This document shows, in pieces, positions 1 through 9,874 of a stretch of 64,000 nt of DNA. The position numbers and the translations under genes are program-made. Below the pieces are notes generated by a model, which was given only the letters and a program-made list of their open reading frames with translations, made no database searches and was not told the origin of the DNA. Positions within the stretch are counted from its first letter, which is position 1. Each line of letters starts with the position of its first letter. The DNA is from Altimarinus sp041659565. Lineage in GTDB: Bacteria > Patescibacteriota > Gracilibacteria > BD1-5 > UBA6164. The stretch covers positions 62,001 through 126,000 of the forward strand of contig JBAZXZ010000001.1 of the NCBI GenBank assembly GCA_041659565.1. Direction: 5' to 3'.

Positions 1-147
1 ATCATAATTTATTTAAAAGATAGAACATATTTAAGTTTATATATGATGTTTTTTCTAGTTTCATTTAGAATATTTTTCTGGATATTTATAAGTTTTTTGG
101 TTTATATAATTGGTGAAATAAAGAAGTGAAGTAAAAATAAAGAGTAA
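1..147 (+). CDS. C-terminal fragment of a membrane protein (cut by window edge)
   Basis: The first reading frame is open from base 1 and ends at TAA 145-147. It gives 48 residues with one hydrophobic stretch (about residues 15-38, rich in F, I and L) followed by a basic tail ending GSKNKE. A TGA near the end reads as glycine. The N-terminus lies outside the window, so the family cannot be named. It is followed at once by a palindromic repeat that could act as its terminator. Confidence 0.55.
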
Positions 148-153
148 AAAAAA

Positions 154-276
154 GATCCTGAAACAAGTTCAGGATGACGGTTTTTGAGAGGAATAGATTC
201 ACTACTTCTAGGGAATGACATAATATAAATACAATGTAATAAATGGATTACTTCGTTACTCTCGCAATGACAAAAG
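154..276. repeat. dispersed palindromic repeat cluster
   Basis: Bases 154-178 hold the perfect palindrome ATCCTGAA/TTCAGGAT followed by GAC. About 200-276 carries a degenerate second unit with AGGGAATGACA and GGATTACTTCGTTACTCTCGCAATGACA. Related units occur at 40010-40100, 55801-55889, 35453-35480 (inside htpG), 52763-52789 (inside rsmG) and 62219-62245. The unit resembles small palindromic elements scattered through many bacterial genomes. It encodes no protein. Confidence 0.7.
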
Positions 277-287
277 TGATAAAACTA

Positions 288-1424
288 TTAAGATTTCTTT
301 ATTATCAATTCTTGTGTTGGGAAAGCTATTTCTATTTTATGTTTTTCAAATAATCATTTAATTTCGAGATTTATTTTTTCTTTTTGTTTAAAATATAATT
401 TAAGATCATCATTTTCAAGTGAAAAATAAGTTATATGAATATCTAGAGAATAGCTTCAAAAGTTGTCAAAATGTACTCTGTATGATTCAATTCATTGATT
501 ACTTGTATATGTTTCAAGTAAATCTTCAACCAATTTTACAGCCTTTTTTAATTTTTCTAAACTTGTTTCATAAACTACTCATATAATCATATCTGTTTTT
601 CTATTTTCTCTTTGAGTTAGGTTTTCTATAGATGAAGATATAAGAGTTTCATTTGGTATAAGTATCTTATTTCATGTAAGATCTGTTAGTTCTAAGTATG
701 TTAATCATATCTTTTTTACATTTCATGTAAATCAACTTATTCTAACAGTTTCTCATATTTTGAAAGGTTTATTTAATATAATTGATAATGCTCAAAATAT
801 ATTTGCAATTGATTTTTGGGCTGCTAATGCTATTGCTATTCATCAAACTCAAGCTCATGCAATCAAGGCTGATATGTCATATCATAAGTTTCAAAGTACA
901 GTAAGTATTCAGACAATCCATATAAATACTCATAAAATTTTACCAAGCATTGGAAAAACTTGTTTAGAAAGATCATCTCAGTTTTTTCTGCTAGTCATTC
1001 ATTTGAAAATTGCTCTTATTACTGAATTTGATAAAAATAATAAAGCAATAATAAACGAAACTTTAAAAGCTTTGTTGAAAAAATCATTTAATTCAATTGG
1101 AATTTGTATGAATTTTATTCATAGGTAAACTGCTATTAAATATTTTGCTATATTTATAAATTTAATCAGAAATTCATTAAAAATTATTGTATATTTATTT
1201 TGTTCATTTTGCTTTTTAATTGTTAATATAATTTCAAGATATTTATCTAATATTCAGATAATTCAGATAATTGTAAAAATAGCTATAAAAGCATTAAAAT
1301 ATGATAAAATTATATTGAAATATTTTATTTGATTATAGATTCCTCAAATGTATAGAATATCTTTAAAAAAGAAGAAAAGTATAAAATATATTATTCAAAG
1401 TATTATATAAATGTAATTTTGCAT
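288..1424 (-). CDS. MscS-family small-conductance mechanosensitive channel
   Basis: This 378-residue protein is predicted to be a membrane tension-gated channel that releases solutes during osmotic downshock. Several hydrophobic helices fill the N-terminal half. The MscS pore helix is plain at about residues 185-215, with motif GAGVGGIAIALAAQKSIANI and then ILNKPFKIGE opening the beta domain. Nearly all the pore glycines are TGA codons, which is strong support for the recoded table. A cytoplasmic alpha/beta domain ends in IEIAFPTQEL, as is usual for the family. The start ATG is the first in frame after a stop. It runs towards the upstream repeat cluster. Family assignment is secure; the exact subtype is not. 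Confidence 0.93.
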
Positions 1425-1461
1425 AAATAAAGTATAAAAGTATATAAAAGTAAGCCCTAAA

Positions 1462-1536
1462 AGTACCGGTTCCTCATAATTGAAATATATGTACTTAAAA
1501 TTATATCATTTCTTTCTAAAAGTAGGAACCGGTACT
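1462..1536 (-). terminator. long-loop inverted repeat downstream of the U32 gene
   Basis: A perfect 13-bp inverted repeat, AGTACCGGTTCCT (1462-1474) and AGGAACCGGTACT (1524-1536), lies just after the stop of the minus-strand U32 gene. The loop is 49 bases and there is no clear U-tract. It may end or stabilise the transcript, or be a protein-binding site. The GC-rich arms stand out in this AT-rich sequence. Confidence 0.5.
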
Positions 1537-1538
1537 GA

Positions 1539-2912
1539 TTAACTGCTCATATTTTTTCTTATTATAGCAAATTCTCAAGGATCTTTGCTACAATTAATCC
1601 AAACTTCATATCATCATCAATGTGCACTTTCTTCTTCAGTTACATATTTTTTATTGAAACTGTCCCCTATTTCTAGATTTTTTCATAAACTATGATTTAT
1701 AACATTTATTTTATGTATTTTTTCAATTTTTTCTACAAAAACTCAATTAGGATTTAAAAATTCTATTTCTTCTCATATTTTAAATATATTTTTTACTTCT
1801 ATTCTTGCTAAGTGTTCTTTTTTATCATATCATCTAACTATTCAACAAAATATTTTTGTTTGGAATCATCAATTTTGTTCATAAAACTGAGCATTGTGAT
1901 TTGGATTTCAAGCTAGAAATCCTGGAATATATCCTCTGTTTGCTATTGAAAATAATTCTTCCGCTAATTCTTTACTATCATAATTAACTCAAGTTTCTAT
2001 TGCATCTAGTGCTTTTCTATATGCAAGTCATACTGATGCTAAGTAATTTATAGTTTTATTTCTTCATTCTACTTTAAAGCTTATAACTCATGCATCTTTT
2101 AATTCTTGTATATAATCTATAGCCATTAAATCACGAGAATTCATTAAGTATGTACCATATTCGTCTTCATCTATATCCATAAGTTCTCCAGGTCTCCCCT
2201 TTTCTTCTAAATAATAATTTCAAGTAAGGCAATTATAATCTTTTGGTCTTCCTGTTGCAGTTTCTAATTCTTCTTCACTCTTTTCATCTTTAAATACTTT
2301 ATATTCCCAACGGCAAGAATGACTACATGTTCATTGATTTGAGTCTCTATTTGATAGATAATTTGATATAAGGCATCTACCACTATATGCCATACAAATA
2401 GCTCAATGAACAAATGATTCTAGTTCCATATTAGGTACTTTTTCATGGATTTCTTTGATTTCTCTTATACTTATTTCACGACTAAGTATGATTCTTTTTA
2501 TTCACATACTTTGCCAGAATTCAGCCTGAGCCCAATTTGTATTATTAGCTTGAACTGATAGATGGATTATTACATCTGGGAATTCTTTTTTAACTAGATA
2601 AATTAATCCAGGATCAGCCATAATAAAAGCATCTGGTTTCATCTCATACATTTTTTTAAATTGAGCCAAAAATGGTTTTATTTTTAAATTATGTGCATAT
2701 ATATTTGCTGTAAAATATATTTTTTTATCTCAAGGCAGGTTTCTTGTATAATTTATTGCATCTTTTAATGTTTCTATTGTAAATTCATTTGTCCTTGCAC
2801 GAAGAGAAAACATTGGAACTCACACATAAACAGCATCTGCTCAATAAGCAAATGCAAATTTAAGTTTTTCCATATTTCAAGCAGGAAGTAAAAGCTCTAG
2901 TTTTTGTTGCAT
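1539..2912 (-). CDS. trhP: peptidase U32 family, TrhP/YegQ-like tRNA U34 hydroxylation protein
   Basis: The protein has 457 residues. It opens with KLELLLPAGNMEKLKFAFAY, followed by GADAVYVG, the U32 N-terminal signature. It continues with DPGLIYLVKKEFP, IHLSVQANNTN, the central FVHGAICMAYSGRCLISNYL and the cysteine pair around GTCSHSCRW. A C-terminal beta domain follows. TrhP-type U32 proteins take part in prephenate-dependent 5-hydroxyuridine formation at tRNA position 34. The conserved Cys set in the middle fits the iron-sulphur/tRNA group rather than a collagenase. The gene is transcribed towards MscS, with the 13-bp inverted repeat after its stop. The functional name rests on family resemblance. 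Confidence 0.85.
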
Positions 2913-3016
2913 AAAGTGTTGTTTTGTGTTACAATAGTATAAAATAATATTAATGTAAATATATCGAAAATATACCTAAATTTTTATTATTTACAAATTT
3001 AAATACATATACTTAT

Positions 3017-4462
3017 ATGAATAAATTAAATAATGAAAATAATCAAGATACATGTTGAATTGATGTAGATATTAGTCTTAAAAAAGCTTTGTTATGAAGA
3101 AGAGATTGAGGTTTTATTATTAATGACTATGATTGAAATCCTATAAGAATATGAAATGCTAATTTAACATTAACAAAACTTGATTTAACAAACTTATCAG
3201 AATTAACAGATGAAGAACTTACTGAAATGATATTTCATTTACTTTCAATTAATATTGATGAAGAAAAAGATATGGTTAAATTTAATAATCACTTTCAAAC
3301 AGCATTAGGTGTATATAGAAATTCAAGAGCAAAAAAAATTTTAGAAAAAAGATGGTGAATTTCAATTGATGAAATAATTAATTATCTTCCATTTAAAAAC
3401 AAAAAAGAAATATTAAATTTTTTAAGATTAACAGAACAAAAAAATGGATTATGAAAAATTACTTGTTTTATTTCAAAATTAACATATGCAATTGCAGATA
3501 TTTTAAATACTCCTAATTTAGCTAATATAGAAGAAGAGGAGGAAAAAATATTTAAAAAATTAGAAGGTCCTTTAAATATTAGCAATCGTTCAATTGAAGA
3601 ATGAATATATGAATGAAATATTTTATGAAAAAATTTTATTTTATATTGAAGACCAAAAAAGTTATGATCAATGTGAGAAAAAGTACTTGGTGATCAGGAT
3701 TATAGCACTTGAGATTCTATAAAAGATGGGATAAGATATACATTTGAAATTGATTCAACTGATGATTTTGATAAATACTTAGTTATGCAAAATATTTATA
3801 ATATAATATCTGGACTTTGATGAAAAGTATTATATTATAAAAATAAATGAGTTAAGTTAACAAATGAAAAGTCATTATTATCAAAGTTTTATTCAGATTT
3901 TTCAGTATTCTTAAATGAAAACTGAGAATGATGAAAAAAAAGTAGTTCTGGAGAATGATATAAAGAAATAAAAATAATATTTAGCTTACATTGAAATAAA
4001 GTTGAAGTAAAAATTACAGAAAAATGAAATAAAAATCAAGATTGAATTAATTTTCAATGAATTTATAAATATCTAAATAGTCATATTTGATGAATAATTG
4101 TTAGAAATGGTTGAGATAATTATATAAATAAAGATGAAATAGAAAATATGGTTGGTGATTTTTTTGATAATTTAGAAAAACTTATAAGTGAAAATCCAGA
4201 AAAAAAATGAACTAAAAAATCAGATTATATAAAAGAATTATGGGATGATCTTCAAAAAGAATGATTTATTGCAAAAAATTTAAAATATGAAAATCAAAGT
4301 AAAAAAGAAACGAAATTAATGTATCATATGATTCATTGACTTAGAAAATATTATGAAAGTAAATTAATTAATATAAAATTAAAAGATTGAACTGTTGTTT
4401 ATACAACAAAAAGATGATATGAATTAATGAATGCTTGATATTATCCTAAGATAAATAATTAG
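3017..4462 (+). CDS. uncharacterised protein, possible RelA/SpoT-like nucleotidyltransferase fold
   Basis: The 481 residues have no signal peptide or membrane helix. The gene is rich in TGA glycines. Residues about 205-340 contain ILYGRPKKLGSMGEKVL, then DSIKDGIRYTFEID, then GYKEIKIIFSLHGNKVEVKI. The order and spacing (basic R/K-x-K loop, D-x-x-x-G-I-R strand, then a G-Y and V-E-V-x-I strand) recall the synthetase domain of RelA/SpoT proteins. The match is loose and key acidic residues cannot be confirmed by eye. The N-terminal 200 residues are mainly helical and not recognised. It stands alone between divergent TrhP and convergent LemA. An HD hydrolase of the RelA/SpoT type lies at 22301-22879, but no link is shown. 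Confidence 0.5.
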
Positions 4463-4476
4463 TCAAAAAATAAACT

Positions 4477-5010
4477 TTAAAATATACTTTTTATCAAATC
4501 AAATTCCATTTTTCTATGTACTGGTAAAATTAGTCATAAAATTGTATAATTTTTATATTTTATAAGACTATTTAACAAATTTATACTTTTTTTGTATTTT
4601 TCTATTTTTGTTCAAATAGATTTATTTCTACCAATTATAAGATTTTTTATGTAATTAAATTTTTTTAGAGAATTTAATTTCTTGTTTTTAGCACAAATTC
4701 AGTATATAAATCTTATTTCATGATTTATAGCCATTTCATTTTTGATAAATTCTAAAAAAGATACATTATAATCATTTAAAGAAAATTGTACTTTTCTTAA
4801 TTTTATAATCTCCTCAAAAATATTATTGTGTTTTACTAAAAAATCTTTACTTATTTCATACAATGATGGTATCAAATCTGTTCTAGTTTTAAGTAATTTT
4901 TGAAGATTATCTTCAATTTGCTCTATACTTTCTTTTAATTTTAGAATAATTATATAATAAATTATTAAAATTATAAAAAGTATAGAAAATGCGATTATTA
5001 TGTAGTTCAT
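4477..5010 (-). CDS. LemA family protein
   Basis: This 177-residue protein has a single N-terminal membrane helix (residues 2-25). A coiled-coil stretch follows with the LemA signature LLKTRTDLIPSLYEISKDFL, equivalent to the family pattern R-x-D-L-I-P-N-L. The C-terminal third has the conserved NxAINHEIRF-like run. Length and topology (outside-in helix then cytosolic helical bundle) match LemA, whose role is unknown. It faces the preceding gene tail to tail with a 14-base gap. The reading frame passes through several TGA codons after residue 103, so a standard-code caller would cut the gene short there. Confidence 0.85.
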
Positions 5011-5094
5011 AATTTAGGTACTAATTAATAATTTATATATAATCTATTTTACTATATATAATCAATATTGTCAAAATGATTATTATATTATATT

Positions 5095-5121
5095 TTGACT
5101 TTTACAAACTTTAAATATAAT
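5095..5121 (+). promoter_or_regulatory. promoter for secE-nusG
   Basis: TTGACT (5095-5100) and TATAAT (5116-5121) are separated by 15 bp, the same spacing seen before leuA, both proline leaders, pyrFE and others. It lies 66 bases before the secE start. A TTGACA at 5126 has no convincing -10 partner. Confidence 0.6.
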
Positions 5122-5186
5122 AGACTTGACAAGTGTCGCAGAGAATATTTTGTGATACTTTTTTATTGTTTTAAATAAATATTCAT

Positions 5187-5369
5187 ATGAAATTTATAAA
5201 AGATTCGATTAGAGAGTTAAAACATGTAGTTTGGCCTACAAGAGAAGAAACAAAGAAATATTTTATAATAATTTCTACTTTTATAGTACTTTTTGGGCTT
5301 TACCTTTTTATTTTTAATAGTATATTCTCTGAATTTATTATTTTGTTGAAAGATGTTTTTAAATCTTAA
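5187..5369 (+). CDS. secE: preprotein translocase subunit SecE
   Basis: The 60-residue protein carries the SecE signature IRELKHVVWPTREETKKY followed by a single hydrophobic helix. This is the usual short form of the SecYEG gamma subunit. SecE clamps SecY in the membrane. It lies 10 bases before nusG, the classical bacterial secE-nusG order, downstream of a good promoter. There is no Shine-Dalgarno sequence; the start is preceded by an A/T stretch, as for most genes here. Confidence 0.97.
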   Translation: MKFIKDSIRELKHVVWPTREETKKYFIIISTFIVLFGLYLFIFNSIFSEFIILLKDVFKS

Positions 5370-5379
5370 TTAATATAGA

Positions 5380-5913
5380 ATGGAAAATAATGCAAAATGG
5401 TATGTTATACAGGTTATATCATGAACGGAAGAAAATGTAAAACAATCTCTTTTTCAAAGAAGAGAGAGTTTTTGATTGGAAGATTACATAATAGATGTAT
5501 TTATACCTACTCATGATGTAGTTTCTGTTAGAGCTTGATGAGTTAAAGTTAGAAAGAAAAAAAATATATTACCAGGATACATACTTATACAAATGGTCGT
5601 TACAAATGAAAGTTGGTATATAGTTAGAAATACTCCAAATGTTACTGGTTTTTTATGAGCTTGAAATATTCCCGTTCCGGTTTCTGAAGCAGAATTAGAA
5701 CAATTAAAGTGAAAAGTTGAGCAAAATGCAGAAACATTTTCTACTAAATACAAAGTTTGAGATATGGCAATTATAACAAAATGACCTTTTGAATGAAATA
5801 AATGAGTTATAACAGAGATAAATGAAAATAAATGATTATTGAAAGTAAATGTTAATTTACTATGAAGGGATACTCCTGTTCAATTAAATTTTTCTCAGAT
5901 AAAAATTAATTAA
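5380..5913 (+). CDS. nusG: transcription termination/antitermination factor NusG
   Basis: The 177 residues open with KWYVIQVISGTEENVKQSL, the NusG N-terminal RNA polymerase-binding domain. GYILIQMVVTNESWYIVRNTPNVTGFLG follows at about residues 65-95. A C-terminal KOW domain is near residues 125-160 (GDMAIITKGPFEGNKGVI). The KOW glycines are TGA codons. NusG binds the polymerase clamp and couples transcription to translation or Rho. It directly follows secE and is probably co-transcribed. Confidence 0.97.
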
Positions 5914-5920
5914 TATAAAA

Positions 5921-6706
5921 ATGGATTCTAAAAAGTCTATAAATTTGATTTTCTTCGTATTTTTTGTTTTCTTAGTGCATTTATTTCTATATTACTTTAT
6001 ACCTTCGTATGCTTTGTATTTCAAAGATATAAAGTATAAAAAACTTGATAATAATATAGAAACACAAGAATTAAGTAACAAAAAAAATGTTGAAATTAAA
6101 TGAGTTTCTTCTTATACTTGAAGTAATTATATTATACCTGATATAAATGGTAGTTTAGATGAAAAAAATATAAATACCGCAGAAGTAAAAGATTCTTTAG
6201 TATGAGAAAAATTGACCAATAATAATGAAGTAGAATTAACTAATAAAGATAGTGTAAAAGATATTTCAAATGAAAAAGAATATTTTAGTAGTGATAAAAC
6301 TTGAGATTTAGTAGAACAAGAAGTTTTAGGGTTATTTAAAGATTTTAATTTAGTAGAAAAAGAAAAAAGTGAAAATAGTAGTTTGTTTGGGTTAACAAAT
6401 GAATATCCTTATGAATATAAAGAGTTTTATTCAAAAGAAAAGAAGATGACTTTATATATCTTTGAATGAAAATTATATGATGATATTTTGAATATATTTG
6501 ATGTTATATCATATAATTTGTATTTTAAAATTAAAAAAGTAAATAATTTTTGAGATAAAAGTTTTTTTATAAATTTAGAGCCAGATTTAGATGATAACTA
6601 TATAAGATTTGTGTTTTCTTATAAAAATAAAAATTTTTGATTGAAAATAAAAAAAGATTGATATAATGATGTTAAAGTTATTATGAAAAGTCTATGAAAA
6701 AATTAA
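5921..6706 (+). CDS. hypothetical membrane-anchored protein
   Basis: This 261-residue protein has an N-terminal hydrophobic helix (about residues 7-32, FFVFFVFLVHLFLYYF). A hydrophilic, acidic, low-complexity stretch follows to about residue 150, then a compact C-terminal region with alternating strands. It starts 7 bases after the nusG stop, so it is probably in the same transcript. No family was recognised. The topology suggests a single-pass protein with a flexible linker and an exposed domain. Confidence 0.75.
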
Positions 6707-6742
6707 GTAATTAATTAATTATTATTTCCTAACAATAAAAGT

Positions 6743-7234
6743 ATGTGAAAAGCAGTGAAAAATATAATTTATGTAACTACAGAATGATTAAAAAATCTTG
6801 AAGATGAATTAAAGCATCTTAAGAATGAAAAAAGACTTGAAATAGCTGAAAAACTTAAAGAAGCAATAAGTTTTTGAGATTTATCAGAGAATTCTGAATA
6901 TGAAGAAGCTAGAAATGAACAAGCTCAAGTTGAAGTAAGAATTGCTGAAATTGAAGATCAATTAAAAAACATAAAAATAATAAAAGAAGTAGAATGAACA
7001 AAAGTAGATAGAGTTGTTATTTGAAAAGAAGTTAAAATATTAAATTTAGAAACAAAAGAAGAATGAGTTTATAAAATTGTTTGAACAACTGAAAGTAGTA
7101 TATTAGCAGATGTACCAAAAATATCAAATGATTCTCCTATGGGTAAAGTTTTATTATGAAAAAATGTATGAGACATTATAAAAGTTAAGTCTTATGCTTG
7201 ATTAACTGAATATAAAGTTATTTCTATAAAATAA
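6743..7234 (+). CDS. greA: transcription elongation factor GreA
   Basis: The 163 residues match GreA throughout. The N-terminal coiled coil contains YVTTEGLKNLEDELKHL and the tip motif SFGDLSENSEYEEARNEQAQVEVRI. The C-terminal domain has the end pattern GKVLLGKNVGDIIKVKS. The two conserved acidic residues at the coiled-coil tip lie in GDLSENSEYEEA. GreA enters the polymerase secondary channel and stimulates transcript cleavage. The second codon is TGA, so the protein starts Met-Gly. Length is typical. Confidence 0.96.
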
Positions 7235-7244
7235 TATTTACAAA

Positions 7245-7658
7245 ATGAATTATTTCTATTCAAATCTACTTTTTATTCCAGCTTTTACATTTGTTTTAGC
7301 TATAGTAATTAAGTGATTAAGTATTAAAATAAAAAATAAAAAATGGGATATAAATGCTGCATTAGGAAGTGGAGGTATGCCTTCTGTTCATAGTGCTGTT
7401 GTTGTATCATTAACTACAGCAGTAGGGCTGAAATTATGAATAAGTAGTGATTTATTTGCTGTTTGTTTAGCTTTTACTGTTATCATAATCTATGATGCAA
7501 TTAATGTACGATTTGAAGCTTGACTTCATGCTGAAGCTATAAATAAACTATTTCCTGAATGAAAAAGATTTAAAGAATCTCTTTGACATTTACCAAGTGA
7601 AGCATTTGTATGATGTGTGCTTGGTATGGTTGTAGCTTATTTGATGTATTTGGTTTAA
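7245..7658 (+). CDS. divergent PAP2 family membrane protein (YuiD/DUF212-like)
   Basis: This 137-residue integral membrane protein has the divergent-PAP2 signatures. GSGGMPSVHSAVVVSLTTAV lies at about residues 41-60, YDAINVRFEAG at about 85-95, and FKESLGHLPSEAFVGCVLGM at the C-terminus. The SGGMPSxHSA and GHxPxEVxxG motifs are those of acid-phosphatase-like proteins. The substrate is unknown. It starts 10 bases after greA and is probably co-transcribed. Two of the conserved glycines are TGA. Confidence 0.9.
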
Positions 7659-7662
7659 AAAA

Positions 7663-8004
7663 CTAAAAAATTATTTTCATAATTTCTCATAATACTGAAT
7701 TCATATTTGAATTTCTTAATTTCTGTGCTTTATATAATCATCAATTAGATAATATTAAATCATTTTTATTATCTACAGAAGAAAATCATATAATTATACT
7801 TCATTTAAAACGGTCTATAATATCTAAGGCCGTTTTATTGTCTTTATCTAAATAAAAATCAAGTATGACAATGTTAAATTTTATATTTTCTATATTATCA
7901 ATTTTATCATAATAATAGAATTGATAATATAGATCTTTTGGAATAGAATTTATTACTTGAGGAATTCAATAACTTTTATCATCTATTAAACAAATATTAT
8001 ACAT
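7663..8004 (-). CDS. short response-regulator receiver-like protein
   Basis: The 113 residues open with MYNICLIDDKS, as in receiver domains with an acidic pair after the first strand. The VILDFYLDKDNKTALDIIDRF segment places an Asp (about residue 54) at the usual phosphorylation site. SIIIGFSSVDN is the following strand. The protein is slightly short and lacks an obvious conserved Lys. It sits 16 bases after the ATP-grasp-like gene and ends the transcript led by the TrpR-like repressor. No histidine kinase is nearby. It may be an atypical or degenerate receiver. Confidence 0.6.
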
Positions 8005-8020
8005 AATAAAAAAATTAAAA

Positions 8021-9394
8021 TTAAGATTTAGTCATTCATGGAACCATTATACAGCTGTTTCATCATTTTACTATTTCATTTTGGGACATAGTAATTAGTA
8101 TATCTCAAAATTCAGCTCATTCAGGTCAAAAAAATATATATAATTCTATTCTTGAGAACATTTTAACTTTTTCTATTCTTCATTTTCTAGTAAGTAAAAC
8201 AACTTCTTTTGGGGTACTTTTTACTTTTTCTTGTACTACCCAAGGAGTTTTATCTCAGGATATAACTTCAATATCTTTCTTATCTGGATTAAGTATAACA
8301 TCCTTTTCTCATACTCTACTTATAGCTCTTTTTAAAAAAGTACTCTCAGAAATTATATCATTTTGAGAAAAGATATTTGTTTTTGGTAGAAATTTAGTTA
8401 ATTCATTATTTTCTCAAAAATATTTTTTATTTTGAGCTAGTGCTAACCATAATTTACTATCCAATTCTAAACTAGGTTCTGGGAATAACTTTAATTGTCA
8501 TTTTTTATATAAAGAAAATATTTTACTATCAAGCTCTGTTAATTCTTTTTGTTCTTTAGGTATTATATAATCCATAATAATATTAACTTTTTTTCATTTA
8601 AAATATAATCAATCATCTTTAAAATCGATAGTTGTACTGTCTAAACATAACTCTAATTCACAAAAAATACTTGCTTTTGGATATAATTTTTCAAATACAT
8701 ATTTTACTTCAGAATAATATCAACTAAGTAAAGGATTTGGTAAAAATAAGAAATTTTTTCATTTAAATCTTTTCATAGAATTTAAAAAAGGCTCAATCAA
8801 TCAATTAAAATTTGGATCACCTCATTGTATTTCTGAAAAAACTTCTCTTGTTCATAAGGCCTCTCATATTCAAGCATATATTGGTTCCATTTCAGCTATT
8901 TTGAAATTTCATGTATCATCCAATAATAAATCTAATCTAGTAAATAATGGGACCTCTAATAAATTTAAAATTTCTGTATCTTTTACTAGAAATAGATTTT
9001 GAATATCTATATTATTTTTTAATAACTCTATTCTAGTTTTATAAAATCATTCTATAAGTGATACAAGTTTATTTAATTTTCATATTTGTTTTTCTGTAAA
9101 ACTAAAATTATAATCACTTATGTTTCTTGCTAAGTTTCAATTTTTAGATTTGAATCAGAATCATTTTTCTTCAGTTATTTGTTTTATAATTGAAAGTTTA
9201 TCATATAAATCTACTAAACAATTTATTTTCAATTTTACCTCTTTTTCTATTTCAGACGAATTATTTGTAAGTAGTTCTAATATTTTTTCAGGAAATCTAA
9301 AATTATCTAATTTTATTTTTAATGTATTTGCATATTGTGAAAAGTTTATTATATTTTGCTTAACTTCTTCATTAAAATCTGGATTTGTTTTCAT
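8021..9394 (-). CDS. ATP-grasp-like ligase, circularly permuted type (tentative)
   Basis: The 457-residue soluble protein starts with a helical region. Residues about 140-180 read LFTRLDLLLDDTGNFKIAEM, followed by EPIYAGIGEALGTREVFSEI. This resembles the circularly permuted ATP-grasp enzymes, where a D-x-x-x-D and an E-x-E/N-x-x-P strand bind metal. The C-terminal third has FLKRAISRVGEKDVIL and later KTPWVVQEKV, like the ATP-binding lysine strand. ATP-grasp enzymes join a carboxylate to an amine or alcohol. The substrate is not visible here. Its start lies 18 bases downstream of the terminator hairpin 9412-9452, so its expression is probably set by attenuation. Assignment is from motif layout only. 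Confidence 0.5.
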
Positions 9395-9411
9395 AATTAA
9401 AATTTTAGAAA

Positions 9412-9452
9412 ATAAAAAAAGCATTATCAAGTTTTAAATCCTGATAATGCTT
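9412..9452 (-). terminator. rho-independent terminator acting as attenuator before the ATP-grasp gene
   Basis: On the minus strand an 11-bp perfect stem (AAGCATTATCA/TGATAATGCTT, arms at plus 9442-9452 and 9419-9429) is followed by seven U residues. Its 5' arm CATTATCA is perfectly complementary to TGATAATG, which spans the stop region of the TrpR-like gene just downstream of its His codons (plus 9480-9487). Two mutually exclusive hairpins are therefore possible. Confidence 0.75.
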
Positions 9453-9481
9453 AAAAATGTATATAACATCAAAAAAGACCA

Positions 9482-9805
9482 TTATCAAGAATGATGGCCT
9501 TCATGGTGTCTTTTTGAAATTGCTTTTAGTAATTCTATGGCATTTTTATATCATTTATTTTCTCAATTTAGAAATTTAGAAATTCTTGCTATTGTTGTAG
9601 AACTCATACCAGTCTTCCCTTCTATGTTTACATAACTAATTTTATCATCAAGCATTTTAGCAACTTCAAATCTATTTGAAAACTCTAAAATCTCATTTTT
9701 AGATAATAAATCTCTTAAAAAACTATAAATATCATTTCTATTATTTATAGTTGCTAGTATCTCACATATTTCAGAAAATTGTTCTTCTAGTTCTTTTTCT
9801 TGCAT
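9482..9805 (-). CDS. TrpR/YerC-family repressor with His-rich tail
   Basis: The 107-residue protein has the TrpR/YerC layout. An N-terminal helix is followed by DIYSFLRDLLSKNEILEFSN, RFEVAKMLDDKISYVNIEGK and the helix-turn-helix TGMSSTTIARISKFLN. TrpR-family proteins are small dimeric repressors. The C-terminus is unusual: the last ten residues read KRHHEGHHSG, with four His codons close together just before the stop. These codons are placed as in an attenuator leader, because the bases after them can pair with the terminator at 9412-9452. The gene starts right behind a double palindromic operator, so autoregulation is likely. The corepressor, if any, is unknown. Confidence 0.85.
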
Positions 9806-9810
9806 AAAAA

Positions 9811-9866
9811 ACTTTAATTAGATAAAGTAATATATTTCACTTTATCTAATTAAAGTAAAAAGTCAA
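9811..9866 (-). promoter_or_regulatory. promoter with double palindromic operator for the TrpR-like gene
   Basis: Two 18-bp arms, ACTTTAATTAGATAAAGT (9811-9828) and its exact reverse complement (9839-9856), flank a 10-base centre. Each arm is also an ACTTTA-N6-TAAAGT palindrome, so there are four half-sites. On the minus strand TTGACT (plus 9861-9866) lies directly upstream. A 15-bp spacer would place the -10 (ATAAAG) inside the operator. The same arrangement recurs at 22209-22266. Confidence 0.75.
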
Positions 9867-9874
9867 AAGAATTT

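Noticed and set aside
760..1128. Open plus-strand frame of 122 codons
   Set aside because: Antisense to the well-supported mscS gene; an artefact of AT-rich sequence.
5126..5160. TTGACA just before secE as the main -35
   Set aside because: No good -10 at any normal distance. TTGACT-N15-TATAAT immediately upstream is better.
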